This document shows, piece by piece, positions 1 through 10,278 of a DNA stretch of 16,123 nucleotides (its first letter is position 1; every line of letters starts with the position of its first letter). The DNA comes from Gamarada debralockiae (lineage: Eukaryota > Ascomycota > Leotiomycetes > Helotiales > Hyphodiscaceae). A program made the translations under genes and the position numbers. A model generated the notes under the pieces. That model was not told the origin of the DNA and searched no databases. It worked only from the letters and a program-made list of their open reading frames with translations. The stretch is taken from positions 1 to 16,123 of the forward strand of contig NXFV01000375.1 of NCBI GenBank assembly GCA_002803225.1, read 5' to 3'.

Positions 1-100
1 GCGCCGGCTTTTTCATACTTTATCAATTTAAGCGAAGTGCGCGATTCCTCGCAGCTGAGATGATAGAGGATACAGCTGGAGAGAAGAAAGATAGAAAAGA

Positions 101-1603
101 ATGGAGTCTTTGATCTTGAAGGGTGATATAGAAGGTGCTAGGAAACTGATACGTAGCAGCACCGCTGCCGAGAAGACGTCGGGCTTGCATTGGGCGTCTG
201 AGGTTGGAAGCCTCGAACTCCTCAACCTGTTACTTGACTCGGGGGCTGAGCTGGAATCATTCGATCCCTGCACAGGAGAGAGCGCCCTCCACACGGCGTG
301 TCGGAATGGGAGAGTCGACGCGGTGAAACTCCTTCTTCAGAGAGGATCTGACATTTACGCTGTCGACGACGCTGCCGGCTTTACTCCTCTTCAGCATGCA
401 ATAGGTGCAGGATGTCCGCCTGTCATAACCTTGTTATTAGATCATGGTGCGGATCTTGCAGAGAGAAGGGTGGGCCACTACAATTCTGCGCTGCATTGCG
501 CAATTCTCAAGAATGATGAGGATATCCTTAAGTTGATCTTAGCAAGAACGGATCTTGATGGGCTGGAGGAAATCAACAATGCTGGGGAGACGCCTTTGAT
601 GATGGCCGTACTACTTGAAAGGGCAACCGCTGGGAGTGATCGGTACTGTCAAATGCGCCTCAAGTTGGTCCACTTATTATTGGAACACGGGGCGAATGCG
701 AACACAAAAGACTTTTCCGATCAGACACCTTTACATCACTCCGCCTTCTTCGGGGATAACGACATGCTTCGGCTCCTACTGAAGAATGGCGCTGACGTGC
801 ATGCCAAATCTCTTGCAGGATGGACTGCGCTGACAAGGGCCGCCAGTGGCTGGCACGCAAATACGGTACAACTATTACTTGATAAAGGATCCGATATTGA
901 ATCCAGAGATGCGGATGGGCGAGTACCGTTACACTATTCGGCGTGGAGGCAGCCAGACGATTACGGTTTTTCCAATCAGATTCCTATTCCCGCAACGGCC
1001 GGAGAGATGCTGGATGTTGGAAACGCGTCCTTTGAGACAGCAAAAATCCTTCTGGATAACGGCGCCAATATCCTCGCTCTGGATAAACATGAGGCAAATG
1101 CACTCTACTTGGCGACAGAGAGTGGGCTAGAAACAAGGCAGACAGCTAGTTTGCTCATCAAGAGAGGATCAGATGTTAAAGTTGCTCAGGGCCGTACTTC
1201 CCTGCACAACGTTGCTGAAAGCGGGGATGTAGAGATAGCTCAGCTTCTCCTAAACCGCGGTGCCGATGTGAATGTTTTGGCAAGCGATCCTATCCGACCA
1301 GGTATCACTCCTTGCAAAATCACATATACTCCATTGCAGGTCTCCGCATGCTGTGGTCATGAGGAAATGGTAGCGTTGCTCCTAGCAAATGGCGCAGCGA
1401 TCGATTCACGCAACGCGACGGGTCAGACGGCGTTGCACTTCGCAGCTGAGCAAGGGAATCAGAAAGTCGTCAACCTCTTGCTAGATAGAGGGGCGGATGC
1501 GAACGCAGAGGATGATCACGGGCGAAACGCTGTACAGTATGCCTCTCGAACAAAATTTCGACTCAAACGAGGCGGATCTCAACCGAAGGAGGGGTTCCAG
1601 TAG
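101..1603 (+). CDS. Ankyrin-repeat protein, 500 aa, single exon
   Basis: An uninterrupted frame of 500 residues runs from ATG 101 (A at -3) to TAG 1601-1603. Nearly all of it is ankyrin repeats, about twelve. Each has the TPLHxAxxxGxxxxVxLLLxxGAD pattern, for example near residues 58-91, 92-125, 206-238, 239-271, 406-439 and 440-472. Two repeats carry long insertions: about 13 residues near 170-185, and about 25 near 285-310. The last repeat breaks off into a basic tail (about residues 482-500). There is no signal peptide, membrane segment or recognisable effector domain. Ankyrin repeats bind proteins; the partner here is unknown. In fungi such arrays are often the C-terminal half of NACHT, HET or nucleoside-phosphorylase proteins, so this could be a free array or the remnant of a larger protein starting left of the window. 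The neighbour is a HET pseudogene on the other strand. Confidence 0.9.
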   Translation: MESLILKGDIEGARKLIRSSTAAEKTSGLHWASEVGSLELLNLLLDSGAELESFDPCTGESALHTACRNGRVDAVKLLLQRGSDIYAVDDAAGFTPLQHAIGAGCPPVITLLLDHGADLAERRVGHYNSALHCAILKNDEDILKLILARTDLDGLEEINNAGETPLMMAVLLERATAGSDRYCQMRLKLVHLLLEHGANANTKDFSDQTPLHHSAFFGDNDMLRLLLKNGADVHAKSLAGWTALTRAASGWHANTVQLLLDKGSDIESRDADGRVPLHYSAWRQPDDYGFSNQIPIPATAGEMLDVGNASFETAKILLDNGANILALDKHEANALYLATESGLETRQTASLLIKRGSDVKVAQGRTSLHNVAESGDVEIAQLLLNRGADVNVLASDPIRPGITPCKITYTPLQVSACCGHEEMVALLLANGAAIDSRNATGQTALHFAAEQGNQKVVNLLLDRGADANAEDDHGRNAVQYASRTKFRLKRGGSQPKEGFQ

Positions 1604-2199
1604 TTGTAGAAGCAAGGATGAGACGAGAAGATAGTGCTGGGTAACGAAATTTGAGCCCGTTGTAGTGTTGACATATTACATGTCGAGATTCTCGACTAAT
1701 TTTACAGCCATTGATTAGATCTGGAATCTTGGCAGATAAAGCCAGCTTGCCTAAGTGTATGTTATGTCCTGCCAAAGTCTGGTTATGTATTTCAAAGAGT
1801 TCTAGTTAATACTTACCTTCCGCCAACCCCTCCATAGCCTTTCCATACATATAACCATGAACATACACTTCACCAAGAAAGATACAGTGACCATCCTGTG
1901 GTCGTAACACGATTTGTCTCGACTAGCTAAGAACGATACAAATTATGTCTCCTGAGTTAGCCAAACTAGGACGCATCCCTATAAGATCCCAATTTGAGAT
2001 GGAGAATCGTCGGCCCTTAACAGCCTAACAGGCACCGGCCATCCAACTCTTAGCCCACCATCTTGCGATACGAAACCTTCTCCTTCGAGGCATAGATCAA
2101 CTATTTCTTCTACACAGATTACTTCAGCTAGCAAGGTAATGACCCAAGAAGCCTTTGCATCAGCTCTAGGAGTCTATTGTACGTAAAGTCCTCGGGATC
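1604..2199. other. Gene-free stretch, no recognised feature
   Basis: I see no convincing coding frame in either direction, only short frames broken by stops. It probably holds the 3' UTR of the ankyrin gene and, at its right end, the decayed tail of the HET pseudogene. No tRNA-like fold or repeat array was noticed. Confidence 0.5.
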
Positions 2200-3120
2200 G
2201 TCTATTATAAAAGATTGTTCTGTAAAATTTCATTCACTCGCACTGAAATAGTTGCTCTTGTGATGTGGTATAATCTATACCAGCTGAGAAGAAGAGGAAA
2301 GCTAGCACGAACCAGGGTCATACTCAAGACTTCAAGCAGCATTTCTGCCCTATAAATTGGTTACGGCTGAGCACAATGCCTTCACGATCAAACCTAGTCG
2401 TCATGTTTCAGAAGCCTCAGCTATAAAGGTACCGGCTGAACTATAAGAGATTCTCCTGGGGCAATTAAGAGTAGGCTCAAATTTCTTATAGTCAGCGGCA
2501 AAGTGTAGGTCATCTCGAGCTATGATCAGACCAACGAGTGCATAGATTTCTTCCCTCGGATCTGTCGCACTTTTGAGCCAGAAGCAGGAATCAGCAGAAT
2601 CGTTTCAAGGCAACTCCGTGGCTTTTACGTCTCCTCTCGATACCAAAAAGTTACTTCGGACACCTTGGTTCTCTGAAGGCATTGGCAAAATATTCCTTAT
2701 TGCGGCGATGCTAGTACGGATGCAGAATGCCAGCGGTCTACCAACAGACCTAGGTCCAAGCCAACTTACGACATTTTCTGCCCGCTCATAAAGAGTCCTC
2801 ATTTTGCTGGCTTATTCACTTCGCTCCAGATTGCCATTCTGGTTAGTGCAGAGAGTATATACCCAAAAGACTTTCACGGGATGGGACTGCGGCTGCCATA
2901 GAGCAGAATCAAGGTCGGGGTGGCTTTGAAAGGTCGTCTATCTAAGAGTTTACTTAGAGGCCTGATTGCTCACGGAAAATTCGATATTTAAGTTCCTATC
3001 AGAGTTCATTGTAGTAGATGATATATCTGCATCTTCGTTGGCGGACCCAGCGATGTGTTCTATGGTTAGATGAACTACTGCCTCAGGCACCCCTTTTTGG
3101 CTCCACACCTCATTTCCCAT
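2200..3120 (-). pseudogene. Decayed HET (heterokaryon incompatibility) domain gene
   Basis: Read on the minus strand, one frame carries the HET-domain landmarks in order. DLDSAL lies near 2900 and FWVYTLCTNQ at 2868-2839 (family FWVDALCINQ). MRTLYERAENVVSWLGP starts at 2802, DPREEIYALVGL is at 2562-2527, and then comes ADYKKF (family PDYxKS). Further on, LEVLSM and a PLLLSW stretch near 2300 recall the PSWVPDW segment of HET proteins, in the same frame. The frame is broken by stops at 2952-2950, 2940-2938, 2814-2812 and 2607-2605, and by others after 2410. The W of the WG motif near 3048 appears lost in a small deletion. The stop at 2814 sits where relatives carry Gln, so CAA to TAA is a simple explanation. 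HET proteins trigger cell death on fusion with an incompatible strain; this copy cannot make a full protein. The ends are approximate. Confidence 0.8.
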
Positions 3121-3777
3121 TGTATTTAGTCTCCTCCTACCTTAGATTCTATTCTACAGACTTTTCTCCCCATCCGACATGTCATCAATAATATTTTTCG
3201 TCAATAATTGCGATTTAACTCTATTTATAATGATGACCATAGAACAGTTCATCACGTTTCTGGTCTGGAAGATCGAAACAGGAGAGGAATTATATTAAAT
3301 ATAGGATATTTTTTGGAGGACTAGAAGGCCTATTCTAATAAATCAGTTAACACTGTACCTCGATGGAGACCTGTGCATTCATTGTTTTAATACCACAATA
3401 GTAGTTCTTGCTTTGTACAATTGCCTTTTTACAAAGAACTGACTGGCTGTTGTGGAACATCTTCATGAATATATCAACATGTGGTCTGTACTTCGATTGA
3501 AAATGGACATTCATGAACTTTGTCCGGAACCAGTCAATTCGCCCATCATGATTGGGTGTGGTAACCCGGCTTCTATGTATTCGCTACGAAATGCGCAGCT
3601 CACCAGGGTGCGCGGTTGGCCGGGGAGCCCTTCTAGGGAAATCGGTTACTTGGCGAAAATACTTAAATAGTATCGGCGTGGATGACGTGGTTAGCGCATT
3701 CTCTCAGCGCATTCTCGTGAGTGAAGTCTCGAGTCTTCAAACATCGCAAAGCCGCAACATCCTCTATAGGACTCACG
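3121..3777. other. Intergenic stretch upstream of the AAA+ gene
   Basis: The left part (to about 3420) is AT-rich with stops in all frames. The right part is more balanced, but its short frames on both strands match no family I recognise. It should include the promoter and 5' leader of the AAA+ gene starting at 3778. No clear HET N-terminus could be followed into it. Confidence 0.45.
3693..3716. repeat. Short tandem repeat, 11-bp unit twice, 13-bp period
   Basis: The unit AGCGCATTCTC occurs at 3693-3703 and again at 3706-3716. It lies about 62 bp upstream of the proposed start of the AAA+ gene, so it is in the leader or core promoter. A regulatory role is possible but unsupported. Confidence 0.6.
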
Positions 3778-6509
3778 ATGAATGCCCCGCAATACAAACC
3801 TGGTGGTGCGGAGTGGCGTAAGGTAGAGGCCATTATGAAGTCATGCTCGTGCTCTCGATTACGTGCTGTGTCTGCCCTCAAGGTTTGTCCCAGCCTCATT
3901 TAACAGCGCTTTCGTGACTGATTGCGTCTCAATTTAGGCATGCAGTGATGATGAAGCTGCTGCTATTGAAAGTCTGGCTGAGGCTCTCCTCATTTCTAGT
4001 ATGTATTTCAGTTGCTTGGCATTCTTAAGTGCAAGTAGTGCAGTGATGACTGACTGGATAGGTAGAACCACTAAGTGGTCCTACTATTGGCCCTTCAACG
4101 GATGATGTTGTATCTCCAAGTAATACAAATAAGTCGACAATTGATGCCGACTTGTGTCCTATGAGACTAGGTGGTGGTAAAAGGGTGCAAGCCCCGCCTA
4201 CATTATGCGGTGGGTCAGGCCCTGCGATCCAACCTGGAAAGCATGACAATGAAAAGGGACATAAACTAGACTCAAGAGATTCGTCGCAGGAGATTAAAGA
4301 CGAAATAAATGGTTTGTAGTTGTTCATTCCTGTCTTTATCATTCCCAGCTGACGTCCTGGCATATTTGCAAGACCACCCTTCACCTTCAATGTCAAATAC
4401 ATCCAAGTCAAGATCTGAGATCAAATATAGAGAATCCGAGACAGGCGCAATACCACAGGATAAGACTTCTCCAGCAAGAAGCTGTAACAGCACGAAGCGA
4501 CCTACCACTGTTGGTGAATGGGATTTCAAACTTCCTTCAGTTGTGTTACAAGATTCGGAGTCCGAATTATCTATTGATGAAGGATTGACGCAGAAGTTCT
4601 CCGTTAGGAGACTTGTGCACGCTCTACAGGGTGGAATTAGACGCGGGAAACTCCAACACTACCTGTCTTTCTTCAGCGAGAGTGTGGTAGCACAGCATAT
4701 GAATGCTGTGGTGGCTGGATATCCGGCAATTTTCTACGCTGTTGCAACAAATGATGAAAAGGTCGTTCGAGTGGTAAGGATGATGGAGTTCCTAAATTAC
4801 CTTTTGTGTCTTTCTAGAACACGTCTTACTCCTCTCCCATAGTCCCACTATGATCAAACACGTTCTTATTTACTCATTCCACTCGAAATACTTACCAAAA
4901 GAGGAAATGTTGACCCCTGATCTTCTAGTGGATAAACAACGGTGGGAATGTCAACGCTGTGGATGAGACCTACGGCATTCCCCTACTCGCATTTGCCATC
5001 ATGATGGCGGTCACTCTCGGCACCCACACGACTATCGTTACCAAAACACTCTTATCACTGGGGGCAGATGTCTCAACGATACCGAAAGTCTTCTTTACGC
5101 CATATCTGGATGATCCCCCAGCCAAAGCTCCATTTAATCATCGCCATCATGATTTTCAGGAGCCAACCAAGCAATGGTGTGCAGATTACATGCGTCCTGT
5201 GTTCGCAACAGCCGTGAATCTTACTCAGCGGTATTTCCTTGAGAAAACATTGGTAGAGAAGCGGCCTTCGGAGCGACAAACCCAAGTTGCTGCTACTCAC
5301 AACGCCCTCTCTCTGCTCGGGATAGGATACTTCATGGTTGGACAATCGTCAGCTGCGAATCTGGTCACTCAGAAATCGCTCTCACAGATGGCTTTGCCAC
5401 GATCTAAACCCTTGGTGATGGTATTCGCAGGTATGCTTCCACACATCAGGGATTGTGACAGACTTTTGCAGTATATCTTAATTTCTCTAAGCATCAAGCC
5501 TCCCAGCAGTTCTTTTTTCTAAGGCAGAATATAGGTCCCAGTGGACACGGGAAAACAGAGCTAGCGAAACGCATGGGAGAGCTTCTCTCGCTGGAGCTTG
5601 AGTGCATAGATTGCACCGAATTGCGCTATGAAACCGATCTTTTCGGACCCAAAAAGCCTTACATAGGGCACGAGGCAGGCTCTCCGTTAAACAATTTCTT
5701 GACGCGACTATCCGGACGTCGCAGTCTTGTATTCCTAGACGAGTTTGAGAAGACGACCCGGGACGTACAGAATGCACTATTAATTCCATTTGACGAAGGT
5801 AAGAACAATTATATTTTCAGTTCTTTCCTTATTTACGAATCCCGTACTAAGACATATCGAAGGCAAATACACCGACCGCCGCACCCGGCAGCCAGTTGAC
5901 TGCTCCAAGACAATCTGGATCATGGCCACTAACGCCCTCGACGTCTTGATCCTCGATTTCTGCGAAGTGCATCAAGACCAAGTGCATCAAACTGATGATT
6001 CTCATCGACATGCCGAACTCATGGCGGAGCTCTCAGGTAAGCTGAAAAACAAGCTTAAATCTATTTTTGGGGTGTGTTATCCTAGCACTCTTCCTGTTCC
6101 CTATTCCACTAAACGAGAGTAGAACCCCCTTTCCGGCCGAGTGTCTCTCGTCGTCCCATTTCTTCCATTTTCCGCTGGAGAACAAGCCGTTGTAGCCCAC
6201 AAATATGTGTTAGATCTCCAAGAAAAAGTGCGACAATCTGTTCAAACCTCTGGCCAGCAGCTTGTAGGGTGCATTATTCTGAATGTAAAGCAAGATGGGG
6301 CGATATGTAAACTCATCGCCGAAGAAGGTTATGATTCTGAGCAAGGAGCCCGATCGTTGAAGGCCGCGGTTGAGGTGAGGATTGAGGATGAGTTGGTGAT
6401 GAAATACCTATCGGAGGATGGCAGAATTGAGGATTGGCAGCCAATGGTCAAGTACACGGTTGATTTGTCAAGGAATGGGGTGTTGAGTGTTTTCAAGTCG
6501 GGTAATTGA
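3778..6509 (+). CDS. Ankyrin + ClpB/D2-type AAA+ ATPase, 732 aa, 8 exons
   Basis: Exons: 3778-3882, 3938-3998, 4066-4311, 4349-4773, 4929-5430, 5535-5798, 5863-6071, 6123-6509; together 2199 nt with no internal stop. Residues 1-240 are hydrophilic and unrecognised. About 245-330 hold two ankyrin-like repeats (NNGGNVNA, LLSLGADVS). A helical linker follows, then one AAA+ module. It has Walker A GPSGHGKT (447-454), pore-loop-like PYIG (488-491), Walker B LVFLDE (511-516), sensor 1 Asn558, an arginine-finger-like Gly-Arg (609-610) and sensor 2 GARSL (679-683), followed by a ClpB C-terminal small domain. All catalytic positions look intact, so it should be an ATP-driven protein remodeller. One AAA module after ankyrins resembles metazoan CLPB/SKD3 rather than two-ring Hsp104. 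No targeting signal is obvious. The first three exons and the 37-bp intron 4312-4348 are least certain; ATG 4309 is an alternative start. It converges on the Hsp70-like gene 237 bp away. Confidence 0.85.
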
Positions 6510-6746
6510 CGAAGTGAATTGGACTTGTACGGTTAAGTGTGGAGCTAGGTCGGTGATTCCTGCTGAATGAGACCTCTTTCATAAGTTTCATAGACCGTGC
6601 GGTGCACTAGCGATTTGGGGACGAGAGATCAGTTGGAGTTTGGAATTGAGTTACATGATACGATTATGAAAGTCCGAAAATCCCTTCATAAGCTTGCAAA
6701 GTCAATCAACGTTGCAAAGCACCATCTGTCATTCCCCATCGCCCCC

Positions 6747-9621
6747 TTATCTACGCCCATAGTCAACAGAAAGTTCACCCAGAACTCTATCTATGATTGA
6801 TAGACAGTATTAGCATTGTGTATACATAGATATACAGTTACTAGAAGTTGGTTTATACCTACCTTTGAACAAAAGTCGAAACGAGATAGCGGCCTCGAAT
6901 CTCATCTCCACATGATAACTGATCTTGTAGTAGTCGCCATTATTCGATGACACAATCTCAAAGTCTGATTTAGGGACCTTAGATAGGTCTGCTTTGAGTG
7001 TTGCCAAGGGTTTACACTCTGAGATTGGGTTACCTGACGTCAGCGGCATTTTCTCTACATGTTATGTTATCGGGGCCTCACCAGAGTCCACAAAATATGG
7101 ACGCTCGCTGGAACCGGTGTAAATCATGAGACTTATTTCGAAGATGAGGTTGTTGAGGTTGGTGGATAACTGATAGAAGGGAAACGTGACGATCTTTTTA
7201 TTAGAGAACTCGTCACCCTTTGGTCCGAGAGAAGTAAGTCAGCCCTCTTGAAGGGCAAATTCCCGTTCAAACTCGACACGTTCGTAAATTAAATGTATGT
7301 CATACCTTCTTGACGTACCACTTCATAACATTTGTGCAGAAGTATTTTTGTTCTTTCTCATCAAACTCTCTACCCATATATTAACAGACGGCGCTGCAAG
7401 AATGTTGCCACTTCGTACTTATTCCTTGCTGCAGTTCTCTCATACTTCCTGGACTCGTGGATCTCGGGAACCCAAGGTGTGTCATGGGAGATACCATAAT
7501 GGAAGCGAATGATACGCGTCTCGACAATGTCTCCCTGGAGCGCTCGAAGCATAGCCCCTTTGGTCACAGCGGACCACCTGTTTCCATATATATTAGTTTG
7601 TTTCATTGTAAACAGATCGTAACCAAATGAACGCAGTCGTGAATCTTTGGTGAGTTAATTGACCAAATTATGATGGAGCCGGAGACAAACTGCTGCGGCA
7701 TCTGAAACCCACTTACGCATCAACTGGTTGGATGACCTTGATATCCTCTCCAAAGTGTTCTTGGATTTCTTTGCGTAGGTACTCGCTGCTGCCAAACCCA
7801 CCAACAAGAAGTATGGCAGACACAGACAAGTCTCCTGGCGCTTCTTCGACTTTTTCCATCTGAGAAATGATGAGCTGAAAGATCATTCGGATCACTGCAT
7901 CAAAAACATCTTTGAGTTCAGTGGATGTCACGATGAGACTGCCTTTCTCAATTCCTTTTGCCTTGTCATCTTTTATGCTTGACGGAACTATGTCATGATG
8001 AGTGAAAATTTAAGAGAAGGAACAGAAACCAACACACTTGGAATTGAATATGTCTCCTCCTGGGAAGAGCTAGTACCGAAATTAGGTTTGATCTGTACAA
8101 AGTAAGGATAATCCAGTCATAGTTGTTGAGAGTCTGTTTTTCAACTTACTTCTTCATTGAAGACCTTTTGGATCTACCCATGTCTCAGATTTACATTCAA
8201 TGTTTTACTCTGGGGACTTTACCTCATTCATAACTTCCAAAGAAACGGTTTTTGGAAGTGCATCTAGTTGTGCTCCAATCTTCTTCCGAACCAAGTTTTC
8301 AAAGCGCCTGTTCAGATAGACTGAGCCGCACAGTCCGCCATCGCCAACAGTCACCTCATCCACACGAAGCATGGGAGTGTTGGCAGCAACTTTATATGTT
8401 GTGAGATCCTGTTTCATCAGTGTGAATATTCAGACGAGATGTGAGTTACATACAACTGTCCCTCCCCCTGCATCACATGTGACAAACACTTGGCCTTTTT
8501 TGACAGACTGTTCTGGAAGCTAAAAGGTTAGCAAGCAGAATAGTAGGGAAGGTGAAGTCAATACAGTGGTGAATGTATGTACTGCAGCAGCCTAGAAAAG
8601 CATCGAGTTAGTACTTATTCATTGCAGTAACATCCTGGCAAAACCATTTAGTAAACAAGCAATAGAGTAAAAGCTGCTTTAGAATATTTCAAGATCATAA
8701 GAGCGGAGGAACATTTGTTTTGGAGTAGTAAGCAGTATTTTTAGGACACTAACTGTGCTTACCTCGGGCTCCGTTATAAGTCGAATCTTTTCTATGGGAC
8801 CAAATCCGGCTTGGGAAGCACACCACAATGTGTCCGACTTTGCTTTATCAGACCAAACCGCCGGCACCGTCAAGATATACTCAATAGGAGTACTGTCGAC
8901 GAAGTCTGAAACGTCAACCAACCGTCTTCTCGAAAGGGGTACTGCAAACTACCTTTGCCCCAATCTGCTGCCATACGATCAAGTGCTACATCACGAAGAC
9001 CAGCTAAAAATTTGCTGATACCATCAGTCACTTTGCGATTAGGTGGAAGACGACCGAGCTTGGTCGAAAATGTAGCTAGCGTTTGAGCGGCTCCGATTTG
9101 TGAAGGATCCAAGTACCTAGTGAATCTGAGTCAGTAAACTCTTGGGATTGTTCGTCCAACCTATCACCCTTTCTCTGGGAGGTTAATGCGGCATTGACCA
9201 GCGTACAATTTTGCAAAGCAAATCCTTTCTGGATCACCATCAAGTTGGAAACCCCATTTAAAGCCTCCCGGAGCAGATCTCTCATATTTGAAGACACTAG
9301 AACCGGTGTAAGAAATTTATAAATATCGTGATATTTAGTTCAAACTCACGAAGGAACTTTCGGGGAGCTTTGATTCCCCTGTGCAGGCCAGTCATTGTCT
9401 ATGAGTTCGACTTCTACGTCTTTTGGCTTCGACTCTCAGTATGACCGTTCGACGAGAGTTGAAAGTAAGTCTTACATCGGCGCCGTCTTCACAGTAGGCA
9501 TACGCAACGCCAGAATATGTTGTACCAAAGTCAACAGCACACTGAGAATTAGGAGAGGAATGTCAGCGATCAATAGGGTTAAGATGACTCGTAAACCTAC
9601 AAAGATCTTTCCAGATGCCAT
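6747..9621 (-). CDS. Hsp70-like ATPase with intact motifs, 606 aa, 17 exons
   Basis: Exons (minus): 9621-9601, 9541-9476, 9432-9350, 9296-9168, 9125-8953, 8905-8763, 8591-8565, 8519-8454, 8408-8223, 8173-8150, 8092-8038, 7987-7717, 7577-7412, 7365-7306, 7217-7082, 7033-6863, 6790-6747; 1821 nt, no internal stop. Phosphate-1 is AVDFGTTYSG (9-18), then VPAVWSDKAK, EPEAAAV, phosphate-2 CDAGGGTVDL (229-238) and adenosine motif LLVGGFGSS (384-392). After the ATPase half there is no canonical Hsp70 substrate domain or EEVD tail; instead comes a fungal-type C-terminal region ending in a beta-rich segment (LGELSVDY). ATP binding and hydrolysis are likely; client and partners are unknown. The last exon was chosen because it restores the C-terminus of the paralogue at 11987-14416 and has a good branch site (TGCTAATAC); reading on without splicing would stop at 6810. 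The weak 5' site GTGGCA of intron 7366-7411 is the least sure junction. Confidence 0.88.
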
Positions 9622-9698
9622 ATTTCGATGCTTGACCTGCTGCTGTTTGAAGAGTCAATCATTCAGTAGAACTTCTAGCAGCCCTCTTTGCTCGAAAA

Positions 9699-9703
9699 AT
9701 TGG
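9699..9703 (-). promoter_or_regulatory. CCAAT box upstream of the minus-strand Hsp70-like gene
   Basis: CCAAT on the minus strand, 78 bp before ATG 9621. That is a usual distance for the fungal CCAAT-binding (HAP) complex. A five-base match often occurs by chance. Confidence 0.25.
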
Positions 9704-9801
9704 TCCCATTATTGTTTCTGAAGTGGATGAAACCAATATTCCTCCATATCTAGGTGGCGCTCTTGGCATCTGTCTACTTTCGGATTGTGACAGGCAGACC
9801 C

Positions 9802-9829
9802 CCCCTGCTGGCTCTAGGCACCACCCCCT
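9802..9829. promoter_or_regulatory. Pair of CCCCT stress-response (STRE-like) boxes
   Basis: CCCCT occurs at 9802-9806 and 9825-9829, 23 bp apart, about 180-210 bp from the minus-strand gene start and 450 bp from the plus-strand one. In yeast the core AGGGG/CCCCT is bound by Msn2/4 and is often paired in chaperone promoters. Function here is inference. Confidence 0.3.
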
Positions 9830-10278
9830 GGTAAATCAGGATTCTGCCACCTCTCAGGCAGGAACACGTCACCGCTGACTCTCTTGTCAATACCATGCCG
9901 TTGCCTCGACGGGGGCGCTCATATTTGTATGGTAGATGTGTGCATCAGCCTGGCAGTAATCGGAGGCGGCGAGGAAGTCCAACATTATTTTCCCATTTTA
10001 AATGCTGTAAATGTTCTTCGTGCGCATTAGCTCACTTGTATGGAAGTACGTGGAGTATCCCAGGCTAGGTCTTTCGATCATGGTCCTCAGTGTTCGTCTT
10101 CTGAAACGATTGTGGCGCTTGGCTTGACCCTAAGGGTTCAATGAGCTGAGACATGAGCTGAATCGTCGATGGAAGGTCATGCAACCAAATTGATAACAGA
10201 GCCCTCGCGTAAGGCTAAAGTGAACGTGGACCTCATCTTCCTCGAGTCGGACGCATCGCCGGCCATGAATGTCAGAAT

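Larger units (their letters stand above)
9622..10278. promoter_or_regulatory. Divergent promoter region between two Hsp70-like genes
   Basis: These 657 bp separate the start codons of the minus-strand Hsp70-like gene (9621) and the plus-strand one (10279), so both promoters must lie here. No coding frame with family similarity was seen. I looked for the heat-shock element (repeated nGAAn units with proper 2-bp spacing) and found none that is convincing. Two CCCCT boxes and one CCAAT box are listed separately. Confidence 0.6.

Noticed and set aside
2573..2791. Plus-strand open frame of 72 codons
   Set aside because: It lies antisense to the HET pseudogene, whose minus-strand frame carries clear family motifs; the plus frame matches nothing.
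3452..3899. Overlapping short frames on both strands upstream of the AAA+ gene
   Set aside because: They overlap one another and have no recognisable motif. Only the ATG 3778 frame joins in phase to later exons.
4025..4529. Minus-strand open frames
   Set aside because: Antisense shadows of exons 3 and 4 of the AAA+ gene, with no family motifs.
6597..6800. Plus-strand frame of 67 codons between the convergent genes
   Set aside because: No family similarity seen, and its end overlaps the last exon of the minus-strand Hsp70-like gene, which restores the expected C-terminus.
9395..9721. Plus-strand frame of 108 codons
   Set aside because: Antisense to the first exons and introns of the minus-strand Hsp70-like gene.
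9622..10278. Heat-shock elements in the shared promoter
   Set aside because: GAA and TTC triplets occur (for example near 9670 and 10095) but their spacing is wrong for an Hsf1 array.
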